Source: Bradyrhizobium sp. SRS-191 (GTDB lineage: Bacteria > Pseudomonadota > Alphaproteobacteria > Rhizobiales > Xanthobacteraceae). Taken from it: a DNA stretch of 64,000 nt. The DNA is taken from the NCBI RefSeq assembly GCF_024586915.1, contig NZ_JANBVS010000015.1:1-64000 (forward strand), read 5' to 3'. Of this stretch, positions 25,898-37,131 are shown one piece after another. Below the pieces are notes generated by a model. That model was not told where the DNA came from, did no database searches, and saw nothing but the letters and a program-made list of their open reading frames with translations. Numbering within the stretch: the stretch's first letter is position 1; the number at the start of each line of letters is the position of its first letter. Position numbers and translations under genes: made by a program.

Positions 25898-26931
25898 TGA
25901 GACGACTTCGGACGTCCGAGCAGCGAGGCCATCTCGTCCTCCAGGTTCTCGAAGCTGGTCTTGGCCGGCGCGGCTGCGGCGGGCATCGGCTCGTTGCGGG
26001 CAGGGCGGAGCGTCGGCGGGCCCCCTGCGGGAGGAGCTTCGGCCGTCGGACGCCGCAACGCGGCCTCAAGGCGCTGCGCCATCTCCGCGAGATTGGCTTC
26101 GGCGCTCTGATCCACCGGCGCGGGCGGCGGCGGTGGAGGCGCGGGCGGGGCAGGTGGAACCGGCGCGGCCACCCGCTCGGGCTGCTCGATCCGTTCCGCC
26201 CGTTCGGCGGCGCGGACCGGCGGCAGCCGGGGGCCTTCGGGCGGGCGCGGGGCTTCGGCCTGGCGCTGCGGCTCTGCGGCCCGCAACGGGCGCGGCATCA
26301 TCGGCTCGCCACGGGGCGCGCCGCGCTCGGGACGCGGCTCCATCCGCGGCTCGTCGCCGCTCCGCGGCTCTGGGCGGACCTCCGGACGGGGCCCGGGACG
26401 ACGCGGCGGGATCGGCGGCTCGGGCGGGAAGGAGGGCTGCGGTTCGCGCCGCTCGGCGGCTGCCGGCGCGGTCCTGCGGACCTCGTCGATGAACGACGGA
26501 CGCTGCGGCCGGGGCGGCAGTTCCGGAACCGCCGGCTCGGACAATTCCACGGGCTCCGGCTTCGGCTCGTTGTCGCTCCAGGCCGGGACCTCCGGCGCAG
26601 GCGCGATGCGCGCGGCCGGCGGCTCGGCATTGATGCCGGGCCGCTGCGGCAGCTGCTCGCGCGCCGGCATCGCGCGCACGATGTTCGATTCGACGACGAT
26701 GTCGCTCGGGCCGCCGATCATCAGGAGATGCTCTATGTTATCACGACGCACCAGCACGAGGCGGCGGCGGCCGTCCACAGCGGCGGCATCGATCACCGCG
26801 AGCCGGGGCATGCGGCCGCGATTCGGGTTCGTGCCGAGGCGGTTGCCCGCGAATCGCCGAACCAGCCATGCGGCCAGGCCAATCAGTGCCAGCACGGCTA
26901 CGAATGCAAAAAAGAACGTCAGCGCCTGCAT
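25894..26931 (-). CDS. fliO: Flagellar biosynthesis protein FliO-like
   Basis: A 345-residue protein. The N-terminus has one membrane helix (LTFFFAFVAVLALIGLAAWL) and the short FliO domain (RMPRLAVIDAAAVDGRRRLV, LVRRDNIEHLLMIGGPSDIV). The remaining 240 residues are an unusually long Pro/Arg/Glu-rich low-complexity tail, ending with KTSFENLEDEMASLLGRP. FliO assists assembly of the FliP ring; enteric FliO is only about 120 residues. Position directly before fliP supports the call. The ATG at 26931 is taken rather than 26946. Confidence 0.88.
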   Translation of the reverse strand: MQALTFFFAFVAVLALIGLAAWLVRRFAGNRLGTNPNRGRMPRLAVIDAAAVDGRRRLVLVRRDNIEHLLMIGGPSDIVVESNIVRAMPAREQLPQRPGINAEPPAARIAPAPEVPAWSDNEPKPEPVELSEPAVPELPPRPQRPSFIDEVRRTAPAAAERREPQPSFPPEPPIPPRRPGPRPEVRPEPRSGDEPRMEPRPERGAPRGEPMMPRPLRAAEPQRQAEAPRPPEGPRLPPVRAAERAERIEQPERVAAPVPPAPPAPPPPPPAPVDQSAEANLAEMAQRLEAALRRPTAEAPPAGGPPTLRPARNEPMPAAAAPAKTSFENLEDEMASLLGRPKSSQ

Positions 26932-27288
26932 CTCTGTCCCCGGCAAATACCGCGTCCTTTCGAAGTCTCTCCTGTGTCCAACGCGACAGCGTCAGTGAAC
27001 GAGGCCTTCAGAACCGGAACCAACCCGTTAACGCAAAACGGCAGGAAGTGCCGCTTGGTATCTTAATAACCCATGAATCGGCCGGGCCAAAATGACTTCT
27101 TGGCCGCGTCCTCCGTCCCGAATTGATGCATGGCTGCACGCCGGGGCCGCCACTTTCCTAAGAAATCGTCAAAACCCCGGGATAGTCCCGGGGTGCAGCG
27201 CATCGTTTCTTAACTGTTCATTAACCATACGCACGGCAATTTCTACCTACCGAAAACGTCCGGTAGTCGGACACAACCGAGCGACGCC
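26932..27288. other. Divergent control region fliO-flgB
   Basis: About 360 bases between two outward-reading operons. It contains a perfect hairpin ACCCCGGGA-TAG-TCCCGGGGT at 27174-27194 and a CtrA-type box at 27210-27224. Short frames here are not credible genes. Confidence 0.6.
27210..27224 (+). promoter_or_regulatory. Putative CtrA binding site upstream of flgB
   Basis: TTAA (27210-27213), CTGTTCA, TTAA (27221-27224): a full match to TTAA-N7-TTAA, 65 bases before the flgB ATG. Confidence 0.5.
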
Positions 27289-27696
27289 ATGTCCATCAAC
27301 GATCTTCCCGTGCTGTCGGCGTTGCGCACCAAGATGCAATGGCACCAGGAGCGACAGCGTGTGCTGTCGGAGAACGTATCCAATTCGGATACGCCCAACT
27401 TCAAGCCGAAGGATCTGGTCGAGCCGAAGTTCAATTCGACGGGACAGGCCGTGGGCGGCTTTGCCGCGCTCCCGCTGACGCGCACCAGCACCGCGCACAT
27501 CGCGCCTTCGTCGGGCGACAGCGCGAGCTTCGACCAGAATCGCAAGGTCGGATTTCAGACGAGGCCCGCCGGCAACGCCGTCAGCCTCGAGGAGGAGATG
27601 CTCAAGGTCTCCGCCAACCAGATGGACTATGCGGCGGCGACTTCGCTCTACGGCAAGAGCCTGCATCTGTTGAAGACGGCGATCGGCAAGGGCTGA
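27289..27696 (+). CDS. flgB: Flagellar proximal rod protein FlgB
   Basis: A 135-residue FlgB. The conserved N-terminal axial motif is LSENVSNSDTPNFKPKDLVE, and the C-terminus holds SLEEEMLKVSANQMDYAAAT and SLYGKSLHLLKTAIGKG. It would be a proximal rod subunit, exported after the gate is built. It opens the flgB-flgC-fliE-fliQ-fliR-flhB operon, with a CtrA-like box upstream. Confidence 0.96.
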   Translation: MSINDLPVLSALRTKMQWHQERQRVLSENVSNSDTPNFKPKDLVEPKFNSTGQAVGGFAALPLTRTSTAHIAPSSGDSASFDQNRKVGFQTRPAGNAVSLEEEMLKVSANQMDYAAATSLYGKSLHLLKTAIGKG

Positions 27697-27725
27697 GCCG
27701 GAGTTAAGGACGGAGACCGACAAGC

Positions 27726-28151
27726 ATGGCAAACGACTCCAGCGATTTCCTGCGCTCGATGAGCATCGCGACGTCAGGCCTGCGTGCGCAGGCCGGGCGG
27801 ATGCGCGTCATTTCCGAAAACATCGCCAATGCCGATTCGACCGCCGCCAAGGCCGGCGGCGATCCGTATCGCCGCAAGGTCCCGACCTTCACCACGGCGC
27901 TCGACCGCGCGCTCGACGCCAAGGTCGTCGCGCTCGGCAAGGTGGTGCCCGATCAATCTTCGTTCCGCGTCAAATACGACCCCAGTAACCCGGCCGCGGA
28001 CGCGTCCGGCAATGTCAAGTACCCCAACGTCAATCCGCTCATCGAGATGACCGACATGCGTGATGCACAGCGGTCCTACGAGGCGAATTTGAACATCATC
28101 GGCGCCACGCGCCGCATGATTCAACGCACACTCGACATTCTGAAGACCTAG
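27726..28151 (+). CDS. flgC: Flagellar proximal rod protein FlgC
   Basis: A 141-residue FlgC. Signatures: SMSIATSGLRAQAGRMRVIS, ENIANADSTAAKAGGDPYRR, and the C-terminal NVNPLIEMTDMRDAQRSYEA followed by NLNIIGATRRMIQRTLDIL. It forms the proximal rod together with FlgB and FlgF. It follows flgB by 29 bases, with a GGAG-type ribosome site. Confidence 0.97.
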   Translation: MANDSSDFLRSMSIATSGLRAQAGRMRVISENIANADSTAAKAGGDPYRRKVPTFTTALDRALDAKVVALGKVVPDQSSFRVKYDPSNPAADASGNVKYPNVNPLIEMTDMRDAQRSYEANLNIIGATRRMIQRTLDILKT

Positions 28152-28167
28152 GACAGGAACGAAAGTC

Positions 28168-28524
28168 ATGGCCTCCCCAATTTCCGCAGCGAATGCCTAT
28201 GCGAATTCCGCCCGCGTGCTCGACACCAGCGGTTCGGGCAATGCCTTCGGCGGCCTTGCGCGTGTGCGCGATGTTCTCGGCAACGGTGCCGGGGCCGACA
28301 AGGGTGGTCCGTCGTTCAGCTCGGTGCTGAAGGATGCGATCGGCAGCGTCGTGGAGAGCGGACGCAAGTCCGACAGCCAGGCGGTCGCGATGGCCTCGGG
28401 CAAGGCCAACGTGATGGATGTCGTCACCGCGGTCGCCGAGACCGACGTGGCGGTGTCGACCCTGGTCTCGGTGCGCGACCGCGTGATCCAGGCCTATGAA
28501 GACGTGATGAAGATGACGATCTGA
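28168..28524 (+). CDS. fliE: Flagellar hook-basal body protein FliE
   Basis: A 118-residue FliE, the adaptor between the MS ring/export gate and the proximal rod. The N-terminal 50 residues are Ala/Gly/Ser-rich and variable; the conserved part is FSSVLKDAIGSVVESGRKSD, VMDVVTAVAETDVAVSTLVS and VRDRVIQAYEDVMKMTI at the end. It follows flgC by 16 bases. Confidence 0.94.
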   Translation: MASPISAANAYANSARVLDTSGSGNAFGGLARVRDVLGNGAGADKGGPSFSSVLKDAIGSVVESGRKSDSQAVAMASGKANVMDVVTAVAETDVAVSTLVSVRDRVIQAYEDVMKMTI

Positions 28525-28664
28525 GCTCGCTTCCGATCGGATCGGACGTGACGCGAGAGGGCACGCGTCACGTCACGCGAGGTGCGGTGCCGGCTGATGC
28601 CGGGGCCGGGTGTAGAGGCAAGGGCGCCTGATCAGGTGCCGACGACCATGAGGGGCGACAGGAC

Positions 28665-28928
28665 ATGACCGGAGCTGAAACGCTCGACGTGGCGCGCGAC
28701 GCGATCTGGACCATCGTGCTGGTGTCCTCGCCGCTGATGGTGGTCGGGCTCGTGGTCGGCGTGGTGGTGTCGCTGTTCCAGGCGCTGACGCAGATCCAGG
28801 AGCAGACGCTGGTGTTCGTGCCGAAGATCATCGCGATCTTCGTCACGCTGCTGCTGGCGCTGCCGTTCATGGCCGATGCGCTGCATCAGCACATGATGCG
28901 GATCTCGTCGCGAATCATCGGCGGATGA
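28665..28928 (+). CDS. fliQ: Flagellar export gate protein FliQ
   Basis: An 87-residue FliQ with two membrane helices (AIWTIVLVSSPLMVVGLVVG and IIAIFVTLLLALPFMADALH) joined by the conserved LFQALTQIQEQTLVFVPK loop. It is a subunit of the FliPQR gate. The ATG at 28665 has an AGG-containing site upstream. About 140 non-coding bases separate it from fliE. Confidence 0.96.
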   Translation: MTGAETLDVARDAIWTIVLVSSPLMVVGLVVGVVVSLFQALTQIQEQTLVFVPKIIAIFVTLLLALPFMADALHQHMMRISSRIIGG

Positions 28929-29161
28929 GGCAATGTCCGGTGCGGCAGAGCCGTCCTTTGCAAGGGCGCTGCGACCGGTCGTGAGGGGCGGCGCGGGGGG
29001 GCGCTGCTGCTTTCGACCGGGCGCGAGCGGCCTTTGCGCTCGGCTCTTCTCTGATCGCCGCTCTCTGGTCGCCACTTCGCTGGTCGCCAATCGGGAGGCG
29101 ATCGATTCGCAGGCCGGCCTGCCGCTCACCTTTGCGGCCGTCCGGGCCGGGACCGCCGACG

Positions 29162-29929
29162 ATGCGCATCGACATCTCGTTTCTTCCGACGCTGGCGGCC
29201 GCGTTCATGCTGGCCTTCGCCCGCATCGGCGCGATGGTGATGCTGATGCCGGGGTTCGGCGAGGTCAACATCCCCGTCCGCATCAAGCTCGCCATCGCGC
29301 TGCTGCTGACGATGGTCGTGCTGCCGCTGCACCGTCAGGCCTATCAGATCGATCTGCAGGCGATCTCGCCGCTCGTCGTCATGATGGTGCACGAGATCCT
29401 GATCGGGATCGTGCTCGGCGCGACCGCGCGGGTGACGCTGTCGGCGCTGCAGGTCGCGGGCTCGGTGATCGCCCAGCAGATGGGGCTCGGCTTCGTCACC
29501 GCGGTCGATCCGACGCAAGGACAGCAGGGCGTCCTGATCGGCAACTTCCTCACCATGCTCGGCGTGACCTTGCTGTTCTCGACCGACAGCCATCATCTGG
29601 TGATTGCGGCGCTGAGCGACAGCTACAAGATCTTCGCGCCCGGCGAGTTGATTCCGAGCGGCGACGTCGCCTCGCTGGCGACCAAGGCGTTTGCCGGCGC
29701 CTTCAAGATCGGGCTGCAATTGTCGGCGCCGTTCCTGGTGTTCGGTCTCGTCTTCAACATCGGGCTGGGTGTGCTGGCGCGGCTGATGCCGCAGATGCAG
29801 GTGTATTTCGTCGGCGCGCCGCTCTCGATCCTGATCGGCTTTCTCATCTTCGCGGCGGTGCTGACGGCGATGATGGGCTCGTTTCTCGGCTATTTCGAAG
29901 GCGTCCTTCACGAGATGATGCCGCGGTGA
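29162..29929 (+). CDS. fliR: Flagellar export gate protein FliR
   Basis: A 255-residue FliR with several membrane helices and family motifs: FARIGAMVMLMPGFGEVNIP near the start, IRIKLAIALLLTMVV-type sequence, EILIGIVLGATARVTLSALQ, VAGSVIAQQMGLGFVTAVDP and the end GSFLGYFEGVLHEMMPR. The ATG at 29162 (MRIDISF) begins the conserved part; the longer frame from 29132 does not. About 230 bases lie between fliQ and this start; I see no gene there. Confidence 0.94.
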   Translation: MRIDISFLPTLAAAFMLAFARIGAMVMLMPGFGEVNIPVRIKLAIALLLTMVVLPLHRQAYQIDLQAISPLVVMMVHEILIGIVLGATARVTLSALQVAGSVIAQQMGLGFVTAVDPTQGQQGVLIGNFLTMLGVTLLFSTDSHHLVIAALSDSYKIFAPGELIPSGDVASLATKAFAGAFKIGLQLSAPFLVFGLVFNIGLGVLARLMPQMQVYFVGAPLSILIGFLIFAAVLTAMMGSFLGYFEGVLHEMMPR

Positions 29930-29943
29930 GGGGAGCCTGACCG

Positions 29944-31023
29944 ATGGCCGATGAGGGCGATTCCGAGGACAAAACAGAAGACCCGACGCAAAAACGTCTC
30001 GACCAGGCGCTCGAGCGCGGCGACGTCGTCAAGAGCCAGGAACTCAACACCTGGTTCGTGATCGCGGCCGCGACGCTCGTGATGTCGATGTTCTCGGGCT
30101 CGATCGGCGCCGCCGTGCTGGTGCCGATGCGCAATCTGATCGCCAATTCCTGGATGATCCACACCGACGGCGCCGGCCTGCTGGCGCTGGCGCGCAGCCT
30201 GTCGTTCACCGTGATCGCGGCCATCGGCGTGCCGATCCTGATGGTGATGCTGGCGGCGATCGCCGGAAACATGATGCAGCACCGCCTGGTGTGGTCGGGC
30301 GAGCCGCTGAAGCCGACCTTCAGCAAGATCTCGCCGCTCTCCGGCGCCAAGCGGCTGTTCGGCAAGCAGGCGGCTGCGAATTTCGCCAAGGGCGTCTTCA
30401 AGCTCGTGCTGCTCGGCACGGTCATGGTGATGATCCTGTGGCCGGAGCGGCTGCGCCTGGAATCGCTGCTGCATCTCGACGTCAGCGAACTGCTCGGCGT
30501 CACCATCTCGCTGACTAAGCATCTGATGGGCTCGGTGGTCGCATTGCTCGCGCTGGTCGCGATCGGCGACTATCTGTTCCAGTACCGCCAATGGTACGAG
30601 CGCCAGAAGATGTCGCTGCAGGAGATGAAGGAGGAGTTCAAGCAGTCGGAAGGCGATCCGCACGTCAAGGGCCGCATCCGCCAGATCCGCCAGCAGCGCA
30701 TGAAGAAGCGCATGATGGCCGCGGTTCCCAAGGCCTCCGTGATCATCACCAACCCGACCCACTACTCGGTCGCGCTGTCCTACGAGCGCGGCATGTCGGC
30801 GCCGGTCTGCGTCGCCAAGGGCGTCGACAACATCGCCTTCAAGATCCGCGAGATCGCCAAGGCCCACGACATCCCGATCGTCGAGAACGTGCCGCTGGCG
30901 CGCGCGCTGTATGCAACCGTCGAGATCGATGAGGAGATCCCGGTGGAACATTATCACGCGGTGGCGGAGATCATCGGCTACGTGATGGGGCTGCGGCGCA
31001 ACCTCTCGGGGCGGCCGCGATGA
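29944..31023 (+). CDS. flhB: Flagellar export switch protein FlhB
   Basis: A 359-residue FlhB. The N-terminus EDKTEDPTQKRLDQALERGD is the family hallmark. Four membrane helices follow, then a cytoplasmic domain with the NPTHYSVAL autocleavage site (cut between Asn and Pro) that switches export from rod/hook to filament substrates. The end DIPIVENVPLARALYATVEI, EEIPVEHYHAVAEIIGYVM is conserved. It follows fliR by 14 bases and is the last flagellar gene of this operon. Confidence 0.97.
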   Translation: MADEGDSEDKTEDPTQKRLDQALERGDVVKSQELNTWFVIAAATLVMSMFSGSIGAAVLVPMRNLIANSWMIHTDGAGLLALARSLSFTVIAAIGVPILMVMLAAIAGNMMQHRLVWSGEPLKPTFSKISPLSGAKRLFGKQAAANFAKGVFKLVLLGTVMVMILWPERLRLESLLHLDVSELLGVTISLTKHLMGSVVALLALVAIGDYLFQYRQWYERQKMSLQEMKEEFKQSEGDPHVKGRIRQIRQQRMKKRMMAAVPKASVIITNPTHYSVALSYERGMSAPVCVAKGVDNIAFKIREIAKAHDIPIVENVPLARALYATVEIDEEIPVEHYHAVAEIIGYVMGLRRNLSGRPR

Positions 31024-31178
31024 CAACCGAGCAGGTCCCGGAACGGGCCGCAAAATACGGATAAATCATGGAATATCGGCTTGACGGGCTTGCGCTTGAC
31101 CCGTCGATTCAGGCAGGTGGAAGCGGGAGCCGCGTGAACGGGCTGGGGCTCCTAGCCGACAGGTCGCGTCCTCACGCC

Positions 31179-33749
<2,571 letters not shown>

Positions 33750-33895
33750 GTTACCGGAAGGGCCGGACAAGGCAGGCGAGCGGGTTCATCCCGCGACCCA
33801 GAGCCGCAGCCGCGCGGCTTCGTGCCGCCTTCCTTTTCGGTCCGGACTGCCCATCTTACGGGCATCCCCATTCCGGGGGCTTATGGGAAACGAAG

Positions 33896-34873
33896 ATGAG
33901 CTTCATGCAGCGCAAAAGCGGCCTCCTCAAGGCGATGGCCGTGGCCCTTTCATTGGCGCTGCCGACGGTGCTCGCCGTCTCGGCGGCCGACGCCCGGATC
34001 GGCGGCGGCTCCAGCTCGGGCTCCCGCGGCACGCGTACCTTCTCCGCGCCGCCTCCGACCGCAACCGCGCCGGGATCGGCGTCGCAGTTCAACCGCACCA
34101 TCACCCAGCCGGGCCAGCCCGGCGGCTTCAATCAGGCTGCGCCGTCGCGCGGCGGCCTGTTCGGCGGCCGCGCCGGTGGTCTCCTGGGCGGTCTCGCCGC
34201 CGGCTTCCTCGGCGCCGGTCTGTTCGGCATGCTGTTCGGCGGCGGCCTGTTCTCGGGCCTCGGCGGTTTCGCCTCGATCATCGGCCTGATCCTGCAGGTC
34301 CTGCTCGTGGTGCTGGTCGTGCGGTTCGCGATGGCCTGGTGGCAGCGCCGCAACCAGCCGGCCTACGCAGCCGGTCCGGCACCGGCTGATGGCCAGCAGA
34401 GCTTCCGTTCGGGCCTGAGCGGCCTCGGTGGCGGCTTCGGTGGTTTCGGTGGCGGCAGCAACCAGCCGCCGCTGCAGATCCAGCCGGCCGACTATGAGGC
34501 GTTCGAGCGGCTGCTCGGCGACATCCAGTCGGCCTGGTCGAACGAGGACGTCGGCCGCCTCCGCCTGCTGTCGACGCCCGAGATGGCCTCGTATTTCGAG
34601 CGCGATCTCGAGCAGAACCAGGCCCGCGGCGTGGTCAACAAGGTCACCGGCGTAAAGCTCTTGCAGGGCGATCTTTCGGAGGCCTGGCGCGAGAACGGCG
34701 CCGACTACGCCACGGTGGCGCTGCGGTTCACACTGGCCGACAAGACCATCGAGCGCGCCTCGGGCCGCGTGGTCGACGGCTCCGACCAGCCGCAGGAGGC
34801 CACGGAGGTCTGGACCTTCCTGCGTCACCCCGGCGCCGACTGGCAGCTGTCGGCGATCCAGCAGGTCGGCTGA
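33896..34873 (+). CDS. Tim44/TimA-domain membrane protein
   Basis: A 325-residue protein. An N-terminal hydrophobic segment (LKAMAVALSLALPTVLAVSA) is followed by a Gly/Ser-rich stretch and a strongly hydrophobic Gly-rich block (about residues 90-145, GLLGGLAAGFLGAGLFGMLF, IIGLILQVLLVVLVVRFAMA). The C-terminal Tim44-like domain (about 195-325) has DYEAFERLLGDIQSAWSNED and AWRENGADYATVALRFTLAD. Bacterial relatives of mitochondrial Tim44 are of uncertain role, possibly membrane protein assembly. A strong terminator follows 23 bases after the stop, so it is monocistronic. Confidence 0.85.
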   Translation: MSFMQRKSGLLKAMAVALSLALPTVLAVSAADARIGGGSSSGSRGTRTFSAPPPTATAPGSASQFNRTITQPGQPGGFNQAAPSRGGLFGGRAGGLLGGLAAGFLGAGLFGMLFGGGLFSGLGGFASIIGLILQVLLVVLVVRFAMAWWQRRNQPAYAAGPAPADGQQSFRSGLSGLGGGFGGFGGGSNQPPLQIQPADYEAFERLLGDIQSAWSNEDVGRLRLLSTPEMASYFERDLEQNQARGVVNKVTGVKLLQGDLSEAWRENGADYATVALRFTLADKTIERASGRVVDGSDQPQEATEVWTFLRHPGADWQLSAIQQVG

Positions 34874-34896
34874 GCGAACGGCAGGAATGATCATCA

Positions 34897-34930
34897 GGCG
34901 CCGCGGAGCCATCCGCGGCGCCTTTGCTTT
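34897..34930 (+). terminator. Rho-independent terminator after Tim44-domain gene
   Basis: Perfect 11-bp stem GGCGCCGCGGA / TCCGCGGCGCC with a 4-base loop, followed by TTTGCTTT. Confidence 0.88.
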
Positions 34931-35034
34931 GCCCTCGTGCCGGCGGAATAATGCGGGCGGAAATGGGTTCCACAGCGAGACACGACATCGCGCCCAAGCG
35001 ATGCGCCGGCATCACGTCCACGAGGGAGGACACC

Positions 35035-35721
35035 ATGACATCGATCCGCAGCTTCATGATCGCGAGCGCGCTGCTCGCCGGTACCTCGCTCGCGCCCGGC
35101 CTGATCGCGCCCGCGTCGGCCGACAGCGCCGACATGAGCTTCTTCCTGACCAGCAACGGCCCCGGCCAAGGCGGCAATCTCGGCGGCCTCGCCGGCGCAG
35201 ACAAGCATTGCCAGAGCCTGGCGCAGGCGGCCGGCGCCGGCGCCAAAACCTGGCGCGCCTATCTCTCCACCCAGGCGGCCGACGGCCAGCCGGCGGTCAA
35301 TGCGCGCGACCGTATCGGCAAGGGCCCGTGGCAGAACGCCAAGGGCGTTGTCATCGCCAAGGACGTCGCCGATCTGCACAGCTCCTCGAACAATCTCAGC
35401 AAGCAGACCGCGCTGAGCGAGAAGGGCGAGGTCGTCAACGGCCGCGGCGATACGCCGAACCGCCACGATGTGCTGACCGGCTCTCAGGCCGACGGAACCG
35501 CGTTCGCCGCCGGCGAGGACCGCACCTGCCGCAACTGGACCAGCGCGACGCAAGGCGCGGCCATGGTCGGCCATTCCGACCGCATCGGCCTGCGTGACGA
35601 CGAGCCGTCGAGATCATGGAACAATTCGCATCCCTCGCGCGGCCCCGACGGCGGCTGTTCGCAGGCCGACTTGAAGAGCACCGGCGGCGACGGCCTGCTA
35701 TACTGCTTCGCGGCGAACTAA
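35035..35721 (+). CDS. Secreted lectin-like protein
   Basis: A 228-residue protein with a signal peptide (SFMIASALLAGTSLAPGLIA, then PASA). The mature part begins MSFFLTSNGPGQGGNLGGLA and has GADKHCQSLAQAAGAGAKTW, ARDRIGKGPWQNAKG, HDVLTGSQADGTAF and TCRNWTSATQG, with cysteines at spaced positions consistent with disulfides. This pattern is often labelled lectin (DUF1554 or C-type-lectin-like fold) in proteobacterial annotation; no carbohydrate binding is proven. The ATG at 35035 has an excellent GAGGGAGGA ribosome site. It is preceded by the terminator of the Tim44-domain gene, so it is its own unit. Confidence 0.72.
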   Translation: MTSIRSFMIASALLAGTSLAPGLIAPASADSADMSFFLTSNGPGQGGNLGGLAGADKHCQSLAQAAGAGAKTWRAYLSTQAADGQPAVNARDRIGKGPWQNAKGVVIAKDVADLHSSSNNLSKQTALSEKGEVVNGRGDTPNRHDVLTGSQADGTAFAAGEDRTCRNWTSATQGAAMVGHSDRIGLRDDEPSRSWNNSHPSRGPDGGCSQADLKSTGGDGLLYCFAAN

Positions 35722-35779
35722 CGACCCGCGTCCCGTCTCCGTCGCACCACGTATGGGCGCATCGCATTGAGGGTGGCCC

Positions 35780-36484
35780 ATGCGCTACGAGCTGTACTAC
35801 TGGCCGATGATTCAGGGCCGCGGCGAATATGTCCGGCTCGCGCTGGAGGAGGCTGCGGCCAGCTATCGCGACGTCGCGCGGGAGGAGGGGATCGCGGCGA
35901 TGACCGCGATGCTGGAGGCGGACAGCGCCACGCCGCCCTTCGCGCCGCCGTTCCTCAAAGCAGGGCGCCTCGTCATCGGCCAGACCGCCAACATTCTGTT
36001 GTTCCTCGGCGCCCGCCATGGCCTCGCGCCGAAGGCCGAGCCGGGCCAGTTCTGGGTGCACCAGCTGCAGCTCACGATCACCGACTTCGTCGTCGAGATC
36101 CACGACACCCATCACCCGCTCGGCCCGACGCTCTATTACGAGGACCAGCGCGCGCCCGCCAAGAAGCGGACCGCTGAGTTCTGGAGCGAGCGGGTGCCGA
36201 AATTCCTCGGCTATTTCGAGCAGCTCCTGGGCAGGAGCGGCGGCGCCTACGTCACCGGCCGACGGCTCACTTACGTCGACCTGTCACTATTCCAGATCAT
36301 CGCCGGCCTGCGCTATGCGTTTCCGAACCGGATGGCCGCGTTCGAGCGCAACATCCCCGGCCTCGTCGCGCTGCACGACCGCGTGGCGGCGAGGCCGAAC
36401 ATCGCAGCCTATCTCGCAAGCCCCCGCCGCATCCCCTTCAACGAAGACGGCATCTTCCGCCACTACAAGGCGCTGGATGACTGA
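35780..36484 (+). CDS. Glutathione S-transferase
   Basis: A 234-residue GST. The N-terminal thioredoxin-like domain starts YELYYWPMIQGRGEYVRLAL; its Tyr/Trp-containing start resembles sigma/beta-like GSTs, and PFLKAGRLVIGQTANILLFL carries the glutathione-binding cis-Pro/x-x-T/S region in altered form (the motif is normally V-P-x-L-x-x-x-x-x-x-L-x-Q-S). The C-terminal helical domain has FEQLLGRSGGAYVTGRRLTY followed by VDLSLFQIIAGL, the usual D-L-S/x-L-F motif. The substrate is unknown. Confidence 0.87.
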   Translation: MRYELYYWPMIQGRGEYVRLALEEAAASYRDVAREEGIAAMTAMLEADSATPPFAPPFLKAGRLVIGQTANILLFLGARHGLAPKAEPGQFWVHQLQLTITDFVVEIHDTHHPLGPTLYYEDQRAPAKKRTAEFWSERVPKFLGYFEQLLGRSGGAYVTGRRLTYVDLSLFQIIAGLRYAFPNRMAAFERNIPGLVALHDRVAARPNIAAYLASPRRIPFNEDGIFRHYKALDD

Positions 36485-36567
36485 GAGCTGAGTGTGCTGA
36501 CGCGTAGTTAGCAGCGTTCATTTAGTGCCTATGACGGCCCCTCCGCAGCAAGGTGCGCAGTGCGCTC

Positions 36568-36595
36568 CCTCTCCCCGTTCTTACGGGGAGAGGGT
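36568..36595. repeat. Short palindromic repeat (CCCTCTCCCC type)
   Basis: Perfect 12-bp arms CCCTCTCCCCGT / ACGGGGAGAGGG around TCTT, followed by GTTGGGGTGAGGGGC. This matches my memory of a very common proteobacterial palindromic element. It may also act as terminator of the GST gene but has no T run. Confidence 0.7.
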
Positions 36596-36694
36596 TGGGG
36601 TGAGGGGCAGCCGCGCGGGTCGTATCAGTCGGGGCCTGCGCACCGAGAGTGAAAACCAGATAAATCACCACCTCGCCGAGGGCTCAGCCCACAC

Positions 36695-36730
36695 GTGTAG
36701 CGGCGCACGCTTGACGCGCCGCCGCTACAC
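36695..36730. repeat. Inverted repeat GTGTAGCGGCG
   Basis: 11-bp arms GTGTAGCGGCG / CGCCGCTACAC with a 14-base spacer, just downstream of the small minus-strand gene. Without T run on either strand; function unclear. Confidence 0.55.
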
Positions 36731-36756
36731 GAAGTTGGCCTGATGGTGTGGGGTCT

Positions 36757-36969
36757 TCAGGCGATGATGTCGACGCGCGTGCCCTGGCCGGGCGGCAGCG
36801 GTGGACGCGACGCCTGCTTCTCGGCCGCGTTTTCGTCGCCGGTCTTGTCCGGCTTCAACGACTGCGCCTGAGTGTCTTGCGCCTGTTGCGTCTGCTGCTT
36901 GTTCGTCTCGGTCGAGACCGGCGGCGGTGAGGGCGGCGGTGATGACGTCGAAACGCTCGAAACGGACAT
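36757..36969 (-). CDS. Small conserved hypothetical protein
   Basis: A 70-residue protein, starting MSVSSVSTSSPPPSPPPVST and ending LPPGQGTRVDIIA. It is Ser/Pro/Gln-rich and probably disordered. I recall small proteins with the same beginning and the same ending in Bradyrhizobium genomes. The ATG at 36969 begins the conserved part; a start at 36999 is possible. The function is unknown. Confidence 0.65.
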   Translation of the reverse strand: MSVSSVSTSSPPPSPPPVSTETNKQQTQQAQDTQAQSLKPDKTGDENAAEKQASRPPLPPGQGTRVDIIA

Positions 36970-37131
36970 GGTCCAGCTCCTCGCTTGGTGTTGTGCCAAG
37001 CGTCGCCATGTCCAACGAAGGAAGAGTCAACCGGACCTGTCGAATTGTCTGCAACTGTGAGTGGCGGCCGCCAATAGTGAACGGGGCGCTGATCTGCCCC
37101 GAGAAACCGGTGGCACCCTGGTCCGCCCGGT

